Shown: positions 1 to 9,126, numbered from the stretch's first letter. The stretch: 64,000 nucleotides of DNA from Pseudomonas pisciculturae (GCF_015461805.1 NZ_JACVZE010000001.1:1-64000); one strand, 5' to 3'. Program-made: numbers and translations. The notes: a model not told the origin generated them from the letters alone.

Positions 1-104
1 GAGTTCCCTGAAGGGCCGTCGAAGACTACGACGTTGATAGGTTGGGTGTGTAAGCGCTGTGAGGCGTTGAGCTAACCAATACTAATTGCCCGTGAGGCTT
101 GACC
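1..104 (+). rRNA. rrl: 23S ribosomal RNA, 3' end (partial)
   Basis: The first bases carry the conserved end of bacterial 23S rRNA, including GAGCTAACCAATACTAATTG and CGTGAGGCTTGACC, which closes the molecule by pairing with its 5' end. Most of the gene lies left of the window. The exact 3' terminus is uncertain by a few bases. Confidence 0.95.
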
Positions 105-261
105 ATATAACACCCAAGCAATTTGCTTCTCGAAAGAGCATCAGATTGCGGTGTGTGAAGACGATAGAACCGAAAGTTCGATGCTCACAAAACACCGAAA
201 GCTATCACATACCCAATTTGCTGAAGCGAGGCCAACTGGTCACGACTCAGTACCCGAATTT
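105..261 (+). other. 23S-5S internal transcribed spacer
   Basis: This spacer joins the 23S end to the 5S gene in one rRNA transcript. It contains no tRNA. Translated frames that run through it into the 5S gene are not credible proteins. Confidence 0.8.
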
Positions 262-377
262 CTTGACGACCATAGAGCATTGGAACCACCTGATCCCATC
301 CCGAACTCAGCAGTGAAACGATGCATCGCCGATGGTAGTGTGGGGTTTCCCCATGTGAGAGTAGGTCATCGTCAAGA
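262..377 (+). rRNA. rrf: 5S ribosomal RNA
   Basis: The sequence matches Pseudomonas 5S rRNA. Landmarks are GACGACCATAGAGCATTGG near the 5' end, CCTGATCCCATCCCGAACTC in the loop A-C region, and GATGGTAGTGTGGGGTTTCC in the D-E arm. The 5' TTGACGA and 3' TCGTCAA ends pair as the terminal stem. Boundaries are set from that stem and may be off by one or two bases. Confidence 0.95.
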
Positions 378-387
378 TTAAATTCCG

Positions 388-422
388 AAACCCCATTTGC
401 GAAAGCAGATGGGGTTTTGTTT
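388..422 (+). terminator. rRNA operon terminator
   Basis: A GC-rich stem (AAACCCCAT...ATGGGGTTT) with a short GAAA-containing loop is followed by a T-rich run just after the 5S gene. This is a classic Rho-independent end for the rrn transcript. Confidence 0.85.
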
Positions 423-528
423 TGGGCGCGAGAAAAGTCCCACCAACGACTGACAAATTTGCACAGTTATTTCTGAACCAGACCACTAGAATAGCAACCT
501 AACCTTTTTTAGAGCCCGAGCCCTATTT

Positions 529-1188
529 ATGCCCGATCCGGTTGATGCCCACGAGGCGTCAGATTTACCACTGGACGACCTGGTGGCATGCCATGAGTGC
601 GACTTGCTGATGCGCAAACCCGTGCTCGCCCTCGGCGAAAAAGCCCAATGCCCCCGCTGTGGTTACGAGCTGTACGCTCATCGCCATAACGTCGTGGAGC
701 GAAGTCTCGCCTTGGTAATCGCAGCATTGCTGCTGTACATCCCAGCGAACTTTTTACCTATCATGCAGCTCAATCTGCTTGGGCAGTCGTCTGAAGATAC
801 CGTGTGGAGTGGTGTCGTCGCCCTGTTCGATACCGGCATGCAAGGCGTTGCCGTTGTAGTGTTCCTCTGCAGCATGGGCATCCCCCTACTTAAGCTGCTT
901 TGCCAATTGGCAGTGTTGCTCAGCATTCGCTGGAAGGTCGGCCGCAGCTACGGACTGCTGCTCTACCGCATCTACCACCACATGAAAGATTGGGGAATGC
1001 TGGAGGTCTACCTGATGGGCGTACTGGTCGCGATCGTAAAGCTGGCGGACATGGCGTCTATCACCATCGGTCTGGGCCTGGTCTGCTTCGTAAGCCTATT
1101 GATGGTTCAGGTATTGCTTGAGGTGGTCATGTCGCCCCACCAGATTTGGCAGGCGTTGTCAGGAGAGGATGATCATGCGGGCGATTGA
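529..1188 (+). CDS. pqiA: PqiA/LetA-family membrane protein (first half-PqiA)
   Basis: A 219-residue inner-membrane protein of the paraquat-inducible protein A family, which works with MCE proteins in moving lipids across the envelope. A zinc-ribbon motif is visible at C21-x2-C24 and C41-x2-C44, followed by about four hydrophobic segments between residues 56 and 205. E. coli PqiA and LetA are twice this length, with two such zinc-ribbon plus four-helix units; here the unit stands alone and a second copy follows as a separate gene overlapping by 14 bp. The lipid-transport role is inferred from the family and from the MCE gene downstream. The ATG at 529 has only a weak ribosome binding site. 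Confidence 0.85.
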   Translation: MPDPVDAHEASDLPLDDLVACHECDLLMRKPVLALGEKAQCPRCGYELYAHRHNVVERSLALVIAALLLYIPANFLPIMQLNLLGQSSEDTVWSGVVALFDTGMQGVAVVVFLCSMGIPLLKLLCQLAVLLSIRWKVGRSYGLLLYRIYHHMKDWGMLEVYLMGVLVAIVKLADMASITIGLGLVCFVSLLMVQVLLEVVMSPHQIWQALSGEDDHAGD

Positions 1189-1798
1189 TGCAGGCATTCT
1201 GATTTGTACCGAATGCCACGAGTTAAACAAGCAAGAATCGGACACCGACGAGCAAATGTGCACCCGTTGCGGTGCACTGATACATGCCCGTCGCCCCAAC
1301 AGTCTTGCGCGTACTTGGGCACTGTTGATCACCGCCGCGATCTTGTACATTCCCGCCAACCTGTTGCCGATCATGACTATCAACACCCTCGGTCAGGGCG
1401 ATCCCAGCACGATCATGGCCGGCGTGATCCAACTGGTTCAGCACGGCATGTTTCCCATCGCGGCGGTGGTGTTCATCGCCAGTATCCTGGTGCCGACATT
1501 CAAGCTGGTAGGCATTGGTCTGCTACTGTTCTCGGTGCAGCGCCACCAGCCGTTGTCCGCGCAGCAACGTATTGTGATGTACCGTTTTATTGAATTCATT
1601 GGCCGCTGGTCCATGCTGGATATCTTCGTGATCGCCATCCTGGTAGCGGTTGTAAACTTTGGGCGGCTTGCCAGTGTCGAGGCCAACCTCGGCGCTGCGG
1701 CGTTCGCCAGTGTGGTGATCTTGACGATGCTTGCCGCAGTAACTTTTGATCCCCGACTGATTTGGGATAACACGGAGTCGGACGACGACCATGAGTGA
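1175..1798 (+). CDS. pqiA: PqiA/LetA-family membrane protein (second half-PqiA)
   Basis: A 207-residue paralogue of the preceding gene with the same plan: zinc ribbon C11-x2-C14 and C29-x2-C32, then about four membrane helices. The shared stretch YIPANxLPIM appears in both copies. I chose the ATG at 1175 because AGGAGA lies eight bases upstream; the ATG at 1169 is too close to it. The gene overlaps the previous stop by 14 bp and its own end overlaps pqiB by 8 bp, so the three genes are almost certainly translationally coupled. The two halves probably assemble into the equivalent of one full PqiA. Confidence 0.85.
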   Translation: MRAIDAGILICTECHELNKQESDTDEQMCTRCGALIHARRPNSLARTWALLITAAILYIPANLLPIMTINTLGQGDPSTIMAGVIQLVQHGMFPIAAVVFIASILVPTFKLVGIGLLLFSVQRHQPLSAQQRIVMYRFIEFIGRWSMLDIFVIAILVAVVNFGRLASVEANLGAAAFASVVILTMLAAVTFDPRLIWDNTESDDDHE

Positions 1799-4094
1799 TT
1801 TGCCTAAAGCCAAGACCCGCCCAGCGTCCAACTGGTCGGCCATTTGGGTATTGCCCCTGATTGCCTTGATCATCGGTGGATGGTTGGGGTGGCGTGCCTA
1901 TTCCCAGCAAGGCATCGAGATCCAGGTACGCTTTGAAAGCGGCGAAGGTATCCAGGTCAACAAGACCGAAGTAGTCTACAAAGGCATGCCCGTGGGCAAG
2001 GTCAAAGCCCTGGCGCTGGACGACGAGGGCAGTAACCGCGGGGTGATTGCCACCATCGAGATGAACAAGGACGTCGATCAATACCTCAAGACCAATACGC
2101 GCTTCTGGTTGGTCAAGCCGAGCGTCAGCCTTGCCGGTATCACCGGGTTGGAAACGTTGGTCTCCGGTAACTACATCGCTGCCAGCCCAGGTGATGGCGA
2201 ACCCACGCGCAAATTCAAGGCGCTCTCCGAAGAACCACCGCTTTCCGACGCCAAGCCAGGCCTGCACGTGACGCTCAAGGCTGATCGCCTGGGCTCGCTT
2301 AACCGTGGCAGCCCGGTCTTCTACAAGCAGATCCAAGTCGGCCAGGTCAAAAGCTACCTGCTTTCCGAGGATCAGAGCACTGTCGAGATCAAGGTCTATA
2401 TCGAACCCACCTACGCCAACCTGGTGCGTAAACACACACGTTTCTGGAACGCCAGCGGCATCAGCATCGACGCCAATCTTTCCGGCGTGAAAGTGCGCAG
2501 CGAGTCCCTTTCCAGCATCGTCGCCGGCGGCATCGCCTTCGCCACGCCAGAGAACCGCAAGGACAGCCCGCCGACAGACCCGAGCCTGCCTTTCCGCCTG
2601 TACGAAGACTTTGATGCCGCCGCGGCTGGCATCAAGGTCAAGGTCAAGCTGAGCGATTTTGAAGGCCTGCAAGCCGGGCGCACCCCGGTGATGTACAAAG
2701 GCATCCAGGTCGGCAGCCTGAAAACCCTGAAAATCAACCCGGACCTTTCCAGCGCCAACGCTGAGCTGACCCTCGACCCCTTGGCGGAAGACTACCTGGT
2801 GCAGGACACCCAGTTCTGGGTGGTCAAACCGTCCATCTCCCTGGCCGGTATTACCGGGCTTGAGGCCTTGGTAAAAGGTAACTACATCGCCATCCGCCCC
2901 GGCGACAAAGGCACCCCACCTCAACGTGAGTACGTCGCCCGCGCCAAGGCGCCGCCCTTGGACCTACGCTCCCCAGGCCTGCACATGGTGTTGCTCACCG
3001 ACAACCTGGGCTCTCTGGATGTGGGCAGCCCCATCCTCTACAAACAGGTCAAGGTCGGCTCGGTACAGAGCTACCAGTTCTCACGCAAGAAGAAGCAACT
3101 GGTGATAGGCGTCCATATCGAGAAGGAATACGAAAACCTGGTCAACGGTTCGACACGCTTCTGGAATGCCAGTGGCGTCACCCTGACCGGCGGCCTCACC
3201 GGTGGCATCCAGGTCAAGAGTGAGTCCCTGGCCAGCTTGATGGCCGGCGGTATTGCGTTCGAAACCCCTGAGCAGAATGTACCGCTGAAAAAGCGCATCC
3301 CGCGTTTCCGCCTCTTCGCCGACCGTGAAGCGGCCAACCAACATGGCACCCTGGTGACCATCAAGGTCGACCGCGCTGACGGCATGCGCCCCGGCACGCC
3401 GGTACGCTTCAAAGGCCTGGATGTAGGCACGATCGAAAGCGTCGACCTCAGTGCCGACATGCAATCGGTGCTGCTCAGTGCGCGCATCACCCAAGTGGCG
3501 GACCGCATCGCCCGCACCGGTAGCCAGTTCTGGGTGGTCAAGCCGGAGTTGGGCCTGATGAAAACCTCGAACCTGGAAACCTTGGTCACCGGCCAGTACA
3601 TCGAAGTGCAACCTGCTGCGAAAAACGCCGGCCCGCAAAAGAACTTCGTTGCGCTGGACCAGCCGCCAGAGGCCGTCCACCGCGAGGAAGGCCTGAGCCT
3701 GACACTCAGTGCGGCACGCCGTGGTTCGTTGAAGGAAGGTGTGCCCGTAACCTACCGTGAGGTCACCGTCGGTAAAGTCATCGGCTACGAACTGGGCCAG
3801 ACCGCCGACCGCGTGCTGATCCATATTCTGATCGAGCCTAAATATGCGCCGTTGGTGCGTGGCGGCAGCCGCTTCTGGAACACCAGCGGGTTTGGCCTGG
3901 ACTTCGGCCTGTTTAAAGGTGCGACAGTTCGCACCGAATCGCTGGAAACCCTCGTCTCTGGTGGGATTGCCTTCGCTACACCCGACGGGGAGCGCATGGG
4001 CAATGCCGCACGGTCGCAGCAGACGTTCCCGTTGTTCGATAAGTTTGAAGAGGAATGGTTGACCTGGGCGCCTAAGATCCCGCTCGGCAAGTAG
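1791..4094 (+). CDS. pqiB: PqiB-like MCE protein with six MCE domains
   Basis: A 767-residue periplasm-spanning MCE (MlaD-like) protein anchored by one N-terminal helix (about residues 20-37, WVLPLIALIIGGWLGW). Six MCE domains begin near residues 41, 157, 279, 396, 518 and 634. Domains 1, 3 and 5 share the pattern RFWLVKPxxxL...TLVxGxYI, while 2, 4 and 6 share RFWNxSG...RxESLxxLxxGGIAFxTP, so the protein reads as three tandem copies of a two-domain module. E. coli PqiB has three MCE domains and LetB (YebT) seven. Such proteins stack rings into a hydrophobic tunnel for lipid between inner and outer membranes. No PqiC lipoprotein gene follows; the operon ends at a REP palindrome and a terminator. 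Confidence 0.9.
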   Translation: MSDLPKAKTRPASNWSAIWVLPLIALIIGGWLGWRAYSQQGIEIQVRFESGEGIQVNKTEVVYKGMPVGKVKALALDDEGSNRGVIATIEMNKDVDQYLKTNTRFWLVKPSVSLAGITGLETLVSGNYIAASPGDGEPTRKFKALSEEPPLSDAKPGLHVTLKADRLGSLNRGSPVFYKQIQVGQVKSYLLSEDQSTVEIKVYIEPTYANLVRKHTRFWNASGISIDANLSGVKVRSESLSSIVAGGIAFATPENRKDSPPTDPSLPFRLYEDFDAAAAGIKVKVKLSDFEGLQAGRTPVMYKGIQVGSLKTLKINPDLSSANAELTLDPLAEDYLVQDTQFWVVKPSISLAGITGLEALVKGNYIAIRPGDKGTPPQREYVARAKAPPLDLRSPGLHMVLLTDNLGSLDVGSPILYKQVKVGSVQSYQFSRKKKQLVIGVHIEKEYENLVNGSTRFWNASGVTLTGGLTGGIQVKSESLASLMAGGIAFETPEQNVPLKKRIPRFRLFADREAANQHGTLVTIKVDRADGMRPGTPVRFKGLDVGTIESVDLSADMQSVLLSARITQVADRIARTGSQFWVVKPELGLMKTSNLETLVTGQYIEVQPAAKNAGPQKNFVALDQPPEAVHREEGLSLTLSAARRGSLKEGVPVTYREVTVGKVIGYELGQTADRVLIHILIEPKYAPLVRGGSRFWNTSGFGLDFGLFKGATVRTESLETLVSGGIAFATPDGERMGNAARSQQTFPLFDKFEEEWLTWAPKIPLGK

Positions 4095-4109
4095 ACCGAG
4101 GCGCGGCCA

Positions 4110-4173
4110 TCGCGGGCAAGCCCGGCTCCCACAGTTGGAATGCGTACCCCTGTGGGAGCGGGCTTGCCCGCGA
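4110..4173. repeat. REP doublet (REPIN), GTGGGAGC type
   Basis: Two inverted copies of the Pseudomonas REP palindrome (CGCGGGCAAGCCCGGCTCCCAC and its complement GTGGGAGCGGGCTTGCCCGCG) flank a short spacer in the intergenic region. Confidence 0.85.
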
Positions 4174-4192
4174 AGAGGCCTGAGCAGGCAAC

Positions 4193-4231
4193 AAAAAAGG
4201 CCCCTGGATTCACATCCAGGGGCCTTTTTCA
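4193..4231. terminator. Bidirectional terminator between pqiB and mksB
   Basis: A strong stem (AAGGCCCCTGGAT / ATCCAGGGGCCTT) with loop TCAC has A-tracts on the left and T-tracts on the right, so it can end both the plus-strand pqi operon and the minus-strand mks operon. Confidence 0.9.
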
Positions 4232-4246
4232 TTTCAGTCCAGCCAA

Positions 4247-7087
4247 TCAGACCTCATCCAGCTCCGGCTCATCCGCCTGCACATTCACCGTCGCCTTCAC
4301 CCCATCATGACGGCGGATGTACTTCCAATCCGCCTCATCGATATAGATCCCGTTCGGCCCGCTTCCACCCTCCAGGTCGATCGCCACCTGGGCGGACACC
4401 TGCGGCTTCACACTGGCCAGAATCGGTACAAAACCCAGCTGCAAGCTGGTCTCCAGCAGCGCCGCCTGGTTTTTCTCATCGATGTCCGCCGCCTCGTCGA
4501 GGTAGTACGGCAAACGCACGCGCCCGGCCTGGTCGCGGTCCATCAGGTGCAGCAACAAGTACATGTTGGTCAGCGCCTTGATGGTCATGGTGGTGCCGTT
4601 GGACGCGGCGCCATCGATGTCGGTATGAATCACCGGTTGGCCATGCACCTTGGTGATCTCGAACGCCAGCTCGAACAAATCCTTGAGGCCCAACTGGTTA
4701 TGGTTGGCGGCCACCAAACGGGCCAGGTATTCCTTGGCCTCTTCGTTCTTGTTGTCTTGCTCGGCGCTCTGGCTCAGGTCGAAGACCGACAGGGTTTCGC
4801 CCTCTTCATATTGACCGGCACTGTGGATGATCTGGTCGATATGCTTGAGGGCTTCCTTGTTCGGCGCCAGCACGATACGGAAGCTTTGCAAGTTGGAGAC
4901 CTGACGCTTGTTGATCTCGCGGTTGAACAGCGCCAACTGATGCTCAAGGCTGTCGTAGTCGCTGCGAATATTGCGCAAAGTACGTGCGATATCGGTGACC
5001 GCGGCACGACGCGCCTTGCCCAACGTCAGCGCTTCATCGGTACGGTGCGCATAGGCGTTGATCAGCAGTTGTAGACGACGCTCGACATCATCTTCGCTGT
5101 CGAACTTGGCCACGCCCTTGAGGCGAACCTGAGCGTAAAGCGCCTCAATCTGGCCATCAGCGCGCAGCAAACCTTGCCAGCTGTCCTGATAGTCATTGAG
5201 CAACGGCAGCAGGTTGTCCATGGAATCATCGACCGGGTCCATGAACGGCGTGCCGAACGGAAGGTCTGCCGGCAACAGCTGACGACGGCGCAGTGCGTCA
5301 TCCAGCGTGCGTTGCTTGGCTTCCATATCGCCAATCTGACGGCCCACCAGTTGCAGCTTGGCGGACAGTTGCTGGACGCGTTCGGTAAACGCATCACTGG
5401 AGCGTTTCAACTCATCCTGCGCCGCTTCCATCTGCGCCAGGTTTTCCAGTTTCTCGCCTTCTTCGGCGCTCAGGGTTTGCGCACGGCGGAAGTCTTCCAA
5501 AGCCTTCTGTGCATCCAGCACCTGTTGATACAGCGCTTCGGTCTGGGTCTTGCTCGCCGCCCGATCAGAGGCTACGGCCTGCTGGGTCTTGAGTTGCTTA
5601 AGCTCTTTTTCCAGACGCTCTTTCTGGTCGCGCAACGCGGCACGATCCGCCAGGGCCTGCAACGCTGGCGGCTCAATGTGGGAGATGTCGATGGACAGCC
5701 CCGGCACTTCAAAACGCTCGCCTTTGAAGCCATCAAGGATCTGCTCCAGGGATTTAACCCACTGGCCTTCCTCATCCAGCGTGATGCCATGCTCGCCCAG
5801 CGGCAGGCTGAACAGCGAACTGTTGAACAAGCGCATCAGACGCTCGACATCCTGCTGTGAGAATTCCTCACGCAGTTTGGCGTAGCTGTTGTTGTCCGCG
5901 TGATCCAGCTGCTGCTTGACCGACTTCAAACGTTTTTCCAGCTCGCGCAGACGCTCGTCCAAGTCCTCGGCGCTGAACTGCCGCGACTGTGCCAGGGCAC
6001 CCGCCAGCTCATCGTGAGCGTCCTTGGCGGCCAGCAACTGCTGCTCCAGCACCTTCACGTCATCCACCAGCGCAAAGCGATGCTTGAGTACGGACAACTC
6101 ACCCAGCCAACGCTGGATGCCGCTGATCTCACGCTCCAGGCGCATCAGCTCCTGGGTGCCGCCGCGCTGGTCGTTTTGCAGTGCGTCTTGCTCGCCGCGG
6201 TAGTGCTCGGCCTGGATGGTCAGCTCTTCCTTGCGCGCGCTGGCGTAGTCCGACCAGGTGCCCAGCAACGAATCCAGCAGTGGCGACAGGCGATGCAACT
6301 TGCCACGCAATACATCGCGCAGGCGCACGCCATTGGCCAGCGCCTCAACCAGTGGCCCAGCGGCCACCAACGAGTTGTAGTCCTGTTCCATGCGTCGCAC
6401 ATCGCGGAAAGCTTCTTCGCACGCCGCGATGTAATCCACACTGCCGGAACGCAGGCTGTGTTCGAACGCATCCAGGAACAATTGCTTGAGCTTGGCCGCG
6501 GTGATTTCACGCATGTGCAGCAGGTTGATAAACAGCGCACGGAAGGTCTTCAGGCTCTGCTCGCTGGTGGAGCGCAGCGGGATCAGCGTCAGGTCCAGCG
6601 GGATCGACGTATGGCCGCCCACCAACAAACGGCGCAATTCGTCCGGCTTGAGCTCGTAGGCCTTCAGGCCTTCGCGCTCCAGGTTGGTGAACAGCTCTTT
6701 CTGACGCAGGCAGGTGTCGTTCTTCTGGTAGTGGGCCAAGTCCAGCTTGCCGGCGTAGGCAAAGAACTGGTGGCCGAAACCACCGCCAGGGCCGCGACCG
6801 ACCACACCAATAACGTGCGGGCCGTGGGGCAGGGAGACTTCCACGAGGATGTAGCTGGTGTCAGTGGCGAAGTAAAAGCGACGCGACTGTTCCAGGGTGT
6901 ACTTGCCGAAACTCATGTCCGACATGCGCGCCAAAATCGGGAACTGCAAGGCGTTGATCGACGCGGATTTACCCAGGTTGTTCGCGCCATACACCGACAG
7001 CGGTTCTTCCAGCGGGAACAAACCCAGGCTGTAGCCGGCGGTGTTCAATAGGGCGAAGCGGCGGATGCCGTAGCGTTCCTTGCTCAT
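4247..7087 (-). CDS. mksB: MksB, SMC-like ATPase of the MksBEF condensin
   Basis: A 946-residue SMC-type ATPase, the motor of the MukBEF-like condensin MksBEF that compacts and segregates the chromosome. The P-loop reads GANNLGKS at residues 34-41. Long stretches rich in Leu, Glu, Lys and Gln (about 280-780) are typical of the antiparallel coiled-coil arm, and the C-terminal part carries an acidic YYLDEAADID Walker-B-like motif. The start overlaps the mksE stop by ATGA, with AGGAGA upstream. The operon ends here at a terminator and no mksG (TOPRIM nuclease subunit) follows. The assignment rests on the gene trio and lengths known for Pseudomonas. Confidence 0.9.
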   Translation of the reverse strand: MSKERYGIRRFALLNTAGYSLGLFPLEEPLSVYGANNLGKSASINALQFPILARMSDMSFGKYTLEQSRRFYFATDTSYILVEVSLPHGPHVIGVVGRGPGGGFGHQFFAYAGKLDLAHYQKNDTCLRQKELFTNLEREGLKAYELKPDELRRLLVGGHTSIPLDLTLIPLRSTSEQSLKTFRALFINLLHMREITAAKLKQLFLDAFEHSLRSGSVDYIAACEEAFRDVRRMEQDYNSLVAAGPLVEALANGVRLRDVLRGKLHRLSPLLDSLLGTWSDYASARKEELTIQAEHYRGEQDALQNDQRGGTQELMRLEREISGIQRWLGELSVLKHRFALVDDVKVLEQQLLAAKDAHDELAGALAQSRQFSAEDLDERLRELEKRLKSVKQQLDHADNNSYAKLREEFSQQDVERLMRLFNSSLFSLPLGEHGITLDEEGQWVKSLEQILDGFKGERFEVPGLSIDISHIEPPALQALADRAALRDQKERLEKELKQLKTQQAVASDRAASKTQTEALYQQVLDAQKALEDFRRAQTLSAEEGEKLENLAQMEAAQDELKRSSDAFTERVQQLSAKLQLVGRQIGDMEAKQRTLDDALRRRQLLPADLPFGTPFMDPVDDSMDNLLPLLNDYQDSWQGLLRADGQIEALYAQVRLKGVAKFDSEDDVERRLQLLINAYAHRTDEALTLGKARRAAVTDIARTLRNIRSDYDSLEHQLALFNREINKRQVSNLQSFRIVLAPNKEALKHIDQIIHSAGQYEEGETLSVFDLSQSAEQDNKNEEAKEYLARLVAANHNQLGLKDLFELAFEITKVHGQPVIHTDIDGAASNGTTMTIKALTNMYLLLHLMDRDQAGRVRLPYYLDEAADIDEKNQAALLETSLQLGFVPILASVKPQVSAQVAIDLEGGSGPNGIYIDEADWKYIRRHDGVKATVNVQADEPELDEV

Positions 7088-7791
7088 GCGTCGGTCTCCT
7101 GTTCTTCGGCAATGGCGCGGGCCATGGCGTCTTCTTCGCTTTCTTCTTCGAAGTCACTCAGATCGAGCGGGTCATCGGTTTTCAGCAATTTTTCATCGCT
7201 GTCTTCGTCGATGATCACTGGCGCCGGCAATGGCAACACGCTGTGTACGCTGGCCGCCAGATCGCGATCTTGCTGCACTGACAAGCACACATCGAGGAAG
7301 CGGTGCATCGGCGGCAGGAAGCGATAGATACCGTTGTCTTCGCTGGCAAACCCGAGTTGGGTCATGCGGCGCATGATTTTTTCTTCAAGTTCTTCCTGAG
7401 TCTGCACTTCGGCCTGGATAAACAGGTCGCGGTACTTCTCCAGCAGCGACGGCAGCTCATCGCGGCCCAGGCTGCCGCCGTCGAGCACGGCGATCGGGTC
7501 GCGGCCCTGGTCGGCCAAGTGTTCGACGATGATGAAGGTGAACAACGCCAAGCGCTGCGCCGTCTTGTTCACCTGCGCGCTGGCGATGGCCGAGTCCGGC
7601 ACGAAGTAGTAGAAACCGCGCGTATCGCACACCAGCTCAAAGCCCAGGGCCTTGAACAGCGTGCGGTATTGGTCCTGGAAGTTCGACAGCTGGGCGTACA
7701 GCTCCGGGTCGCGGCGGCTGACGTGATAACCCTTGAACAGCTCGCGAAAGATCGGCGCCAGCTGGGACAGTTCGGATAGATCAAGATGCAT
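7084..7791 (-). CDS. mksE: MksE, accessory subunit of MksBEF condensin
   Basis: A 235-residue winged-helix-type subunit that sits with the MksF kleisin on the MksB heads. The C-terminal third is strongly acidic (DEDSDEK, DLSDFEEESEEDAM). I chose the ATG at 7791 (MHLDLSELSQL), which overlaps the mksF stop by 11 bp; the longer reading from 7821 lacks a ribosome binding site. Middle gene of mksF-mksE-mksB with overlaps on both sides, which implies strict co-expression. Confidence 0.88.
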   Translation of the reverse strand: MHLDLSELSQLAPIFRELFKGYHVSRRDPELYAQLSNFQDQYRTLFKALGFELVCDTRGFYYFVPDSAIASAQVNKTAQRLALFTFIIVEHLADQGRDPIAVLDGGSLGRDELPSLLEKYRDLFIQAEVQTQEELEEKIMRRMTQLGFASEDNGIYRFLPPMHRFLDVCLSVQQDRDLAASVHSVLPLPAPVIIDEDSDEKLLKTDDPLDLSDFEEESEEDAMARAIAEEQETDA

Positions 7792-9058
7792 TGGGTGTAC
7801 TCGCAGAATGCTCGGCCGCATCAGAGGAGGCCGGGAGCAGGGCGAAGGAGCGCAGGCTGACCTGGTGCTCGTGTGTGTGGTAATCGCGGCGTTCCAGGCG
7901 TTCGCGCTTGAAGCGCTTTTCGCGTGACAGGCGCGAGAACCAGTACAGCAATTCGTCGGTGGCGCCGTCCGGCTCTTGCTCCAGCAGCCAGGTCATCAGG
8001 TCTGGCATCGGCAGCGCGTCTTCGCAGCGTTCGAGCATTTCCTTGACCGTGCGCGGTGCACGCTGGGCGTCGCCCTTGTGGGATTTATGCGCCTTGGGGA
8101 ATCGCGCCGGTTTCGGCTCGAAGTTCGCCAGTGCGTACACATAGGCTTCCACCTGGCTCGCGCTGCCCAGAAAGGTGCTTTGTGGGCGCGTAAACATCGG
8201 CATCGCCGCTTGCGGCACGGCGTCCAAACCCTTACGGCGAATGGCCGACAGGGCCAACGCCGCGCCACGGGTCACGGCGTTGTGCCGGCGCGCTTCTTCA
8301 CGCAGCGGCAACAGCAATTCACGGGCATGGCGCAAGGTCAGCTGGGCGCTGGTCTGCATTTCGAGGATGCGTGCGTGGGTGCGCAGCAGCATGTCGTCGT
8401 CCACCAGGTGGCCGAGGCGCTGTTGCTCGGTGAGCATGCGTAGCAGCACATTTTCGACCTTGCGCACGCCTTGTTCGAAGGCGCCGTCGGCGTTCACCAG
8501 TTGGATCATCGGCTCAACGTATTCGTCCCAGGTTGCCAGTACCTCGGCATAACGCTGGCGCAACGGGATCTGCCGGTCGCTGGTCTTGGCGCGATCGGCC
8601 ACGGCGGCGAGGGCTTGTTCATCGTTGGCGAGTTTTTTCAGCACGTCCCGTACGCGCATATCCAGCAAGCGCAGTTGGCGGGCGAGGTCGTGGCCATCAC
8701 GAATGTCGAAAGCGTCCTGGATATAACCGGCCAAGCGCTCAAGGTGACGCAGGTAGGCTTCGATTTCCAGGCACAGGCCAAGCCGGTGCTCCTTGCGAAG
8801 ATAAGCCAGGAAGTCGTGGATCTGCGCATTGAGCTCGAAACGGTTCGGGCTCTTGGCGACAGGTACCAGGATATCCAGGCGAATCCACACGTCCAGCAGG
8901 CTGGTGATGTCCTGGGGCGTGCTGTCCAGTTGTTGGGCGGCCAGTTGCGCGCGCAGCTCGCCAAGGCTCAAGGTGCCTTGGTCGAAGTGTTCGCACAGTG
9001 GCTCAAGTAAGGCCCAGTGTTCGGCGAGGGCGCGTAGGACGCGCTTGGGTTCGATCAT
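7781..9058 (-). CDS. mksF: MksF, kleisin subunit of MksBEF condensin
   Basis: A 425-residue kleisin-like subunit, first gene of the mksFEB operon. It is largely helical and charged, with length as expected for pseudomonad MksF. Kleisins bridge the SMC heads and close the DNA-entrapping ring. Its promoter region is shared with the divergent holD gene and contains DnaA boxes (see 9118-9194). Function is assigned from operon structure and family, since kleisins show few absolutely conserved motifs. Confidence 0.88.
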   Translation of the reverse strand: MIEPKRVLRALAEHWALLEPLCEHFDQGTLSLGELRAQLAAQQLDSTPQDITSLLDVWIRLDILVPVAKSPNRFELNAQIHDFLAYLRKEHRLGLCLEIEAYLRHLERLAGYIQDAFDIRDGHDLARQLRLLDMRVRDVLKKLANDEQALAAVADRAKTSDRQIPLRQRYAEVLATWDEYVEPMIQLVNADGAFEQGVRKVENVLLRMLTEQQRLGHLVDDDMLLRTHARILEMQTSAQLTLRHARELLLPLREEARRHNAVTRGAALALSAIRRKGLDAVPQAAMPMFTRPQSTFLGSASQVEAYVYALANFEPKPARFPKAHKSHKGDAQRAPRTVKEMLERCEDALPMPDLMTWLLEQEPDGATDELLYWFSRLSREKRFKRERLERRDYHTHEHQVSLRSFALLPASSDAAEHSASTPNAS

Positions 9059-9093
9059 GGGAATGGCCGGTTGGTTGGCGTTGAAAAGTCGCG

Positions 9094-9122
9094 ATTGTAC
9101 TGCATCAGGCCCGGGTTTTATC
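9094..9122 (-). promoter_or_regulatory. Possible mksFEB promoter
   Basis: On the minus strand a TACAAT hexamer (9094-9099) has a -10-like sequence. The hexamer 17 bp upstream is GATAAA (9117-9122), a weak -35 that overlaps the first DnaA box. The distance to the mksF ATG is about 35 bp. Confidence 0.4.
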
Positions 9123-9126
9123 CACA
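9118..9126 (+). promoter_or_regulatory. DnaA box 1 (TTATCCACA)
   Basis: A perfect match to the DnaA 9-mer TTATCCACA lies between divergent mksF and holD and overlaps the candidate -35 element for mksFEB. Confidence 0.6.

Noticed and set aside
86-381. Two overlapping 76-residue frames over the 23S-5S region
   Set aside because: They lie across rRNA and spacer; the RNA genes explain the sequence.
1596-2924. Long antisense frame opposite pqiB
   Set aside because: The sense frame encodes a full MCE protein with clear motifs; long antisense frames are common in GC-rich DNA.
5900-7051. 383-residue frame antisense to mksB
   Set aside because: Shadow of the SMC gene; no ribosome site or recognisable domain.
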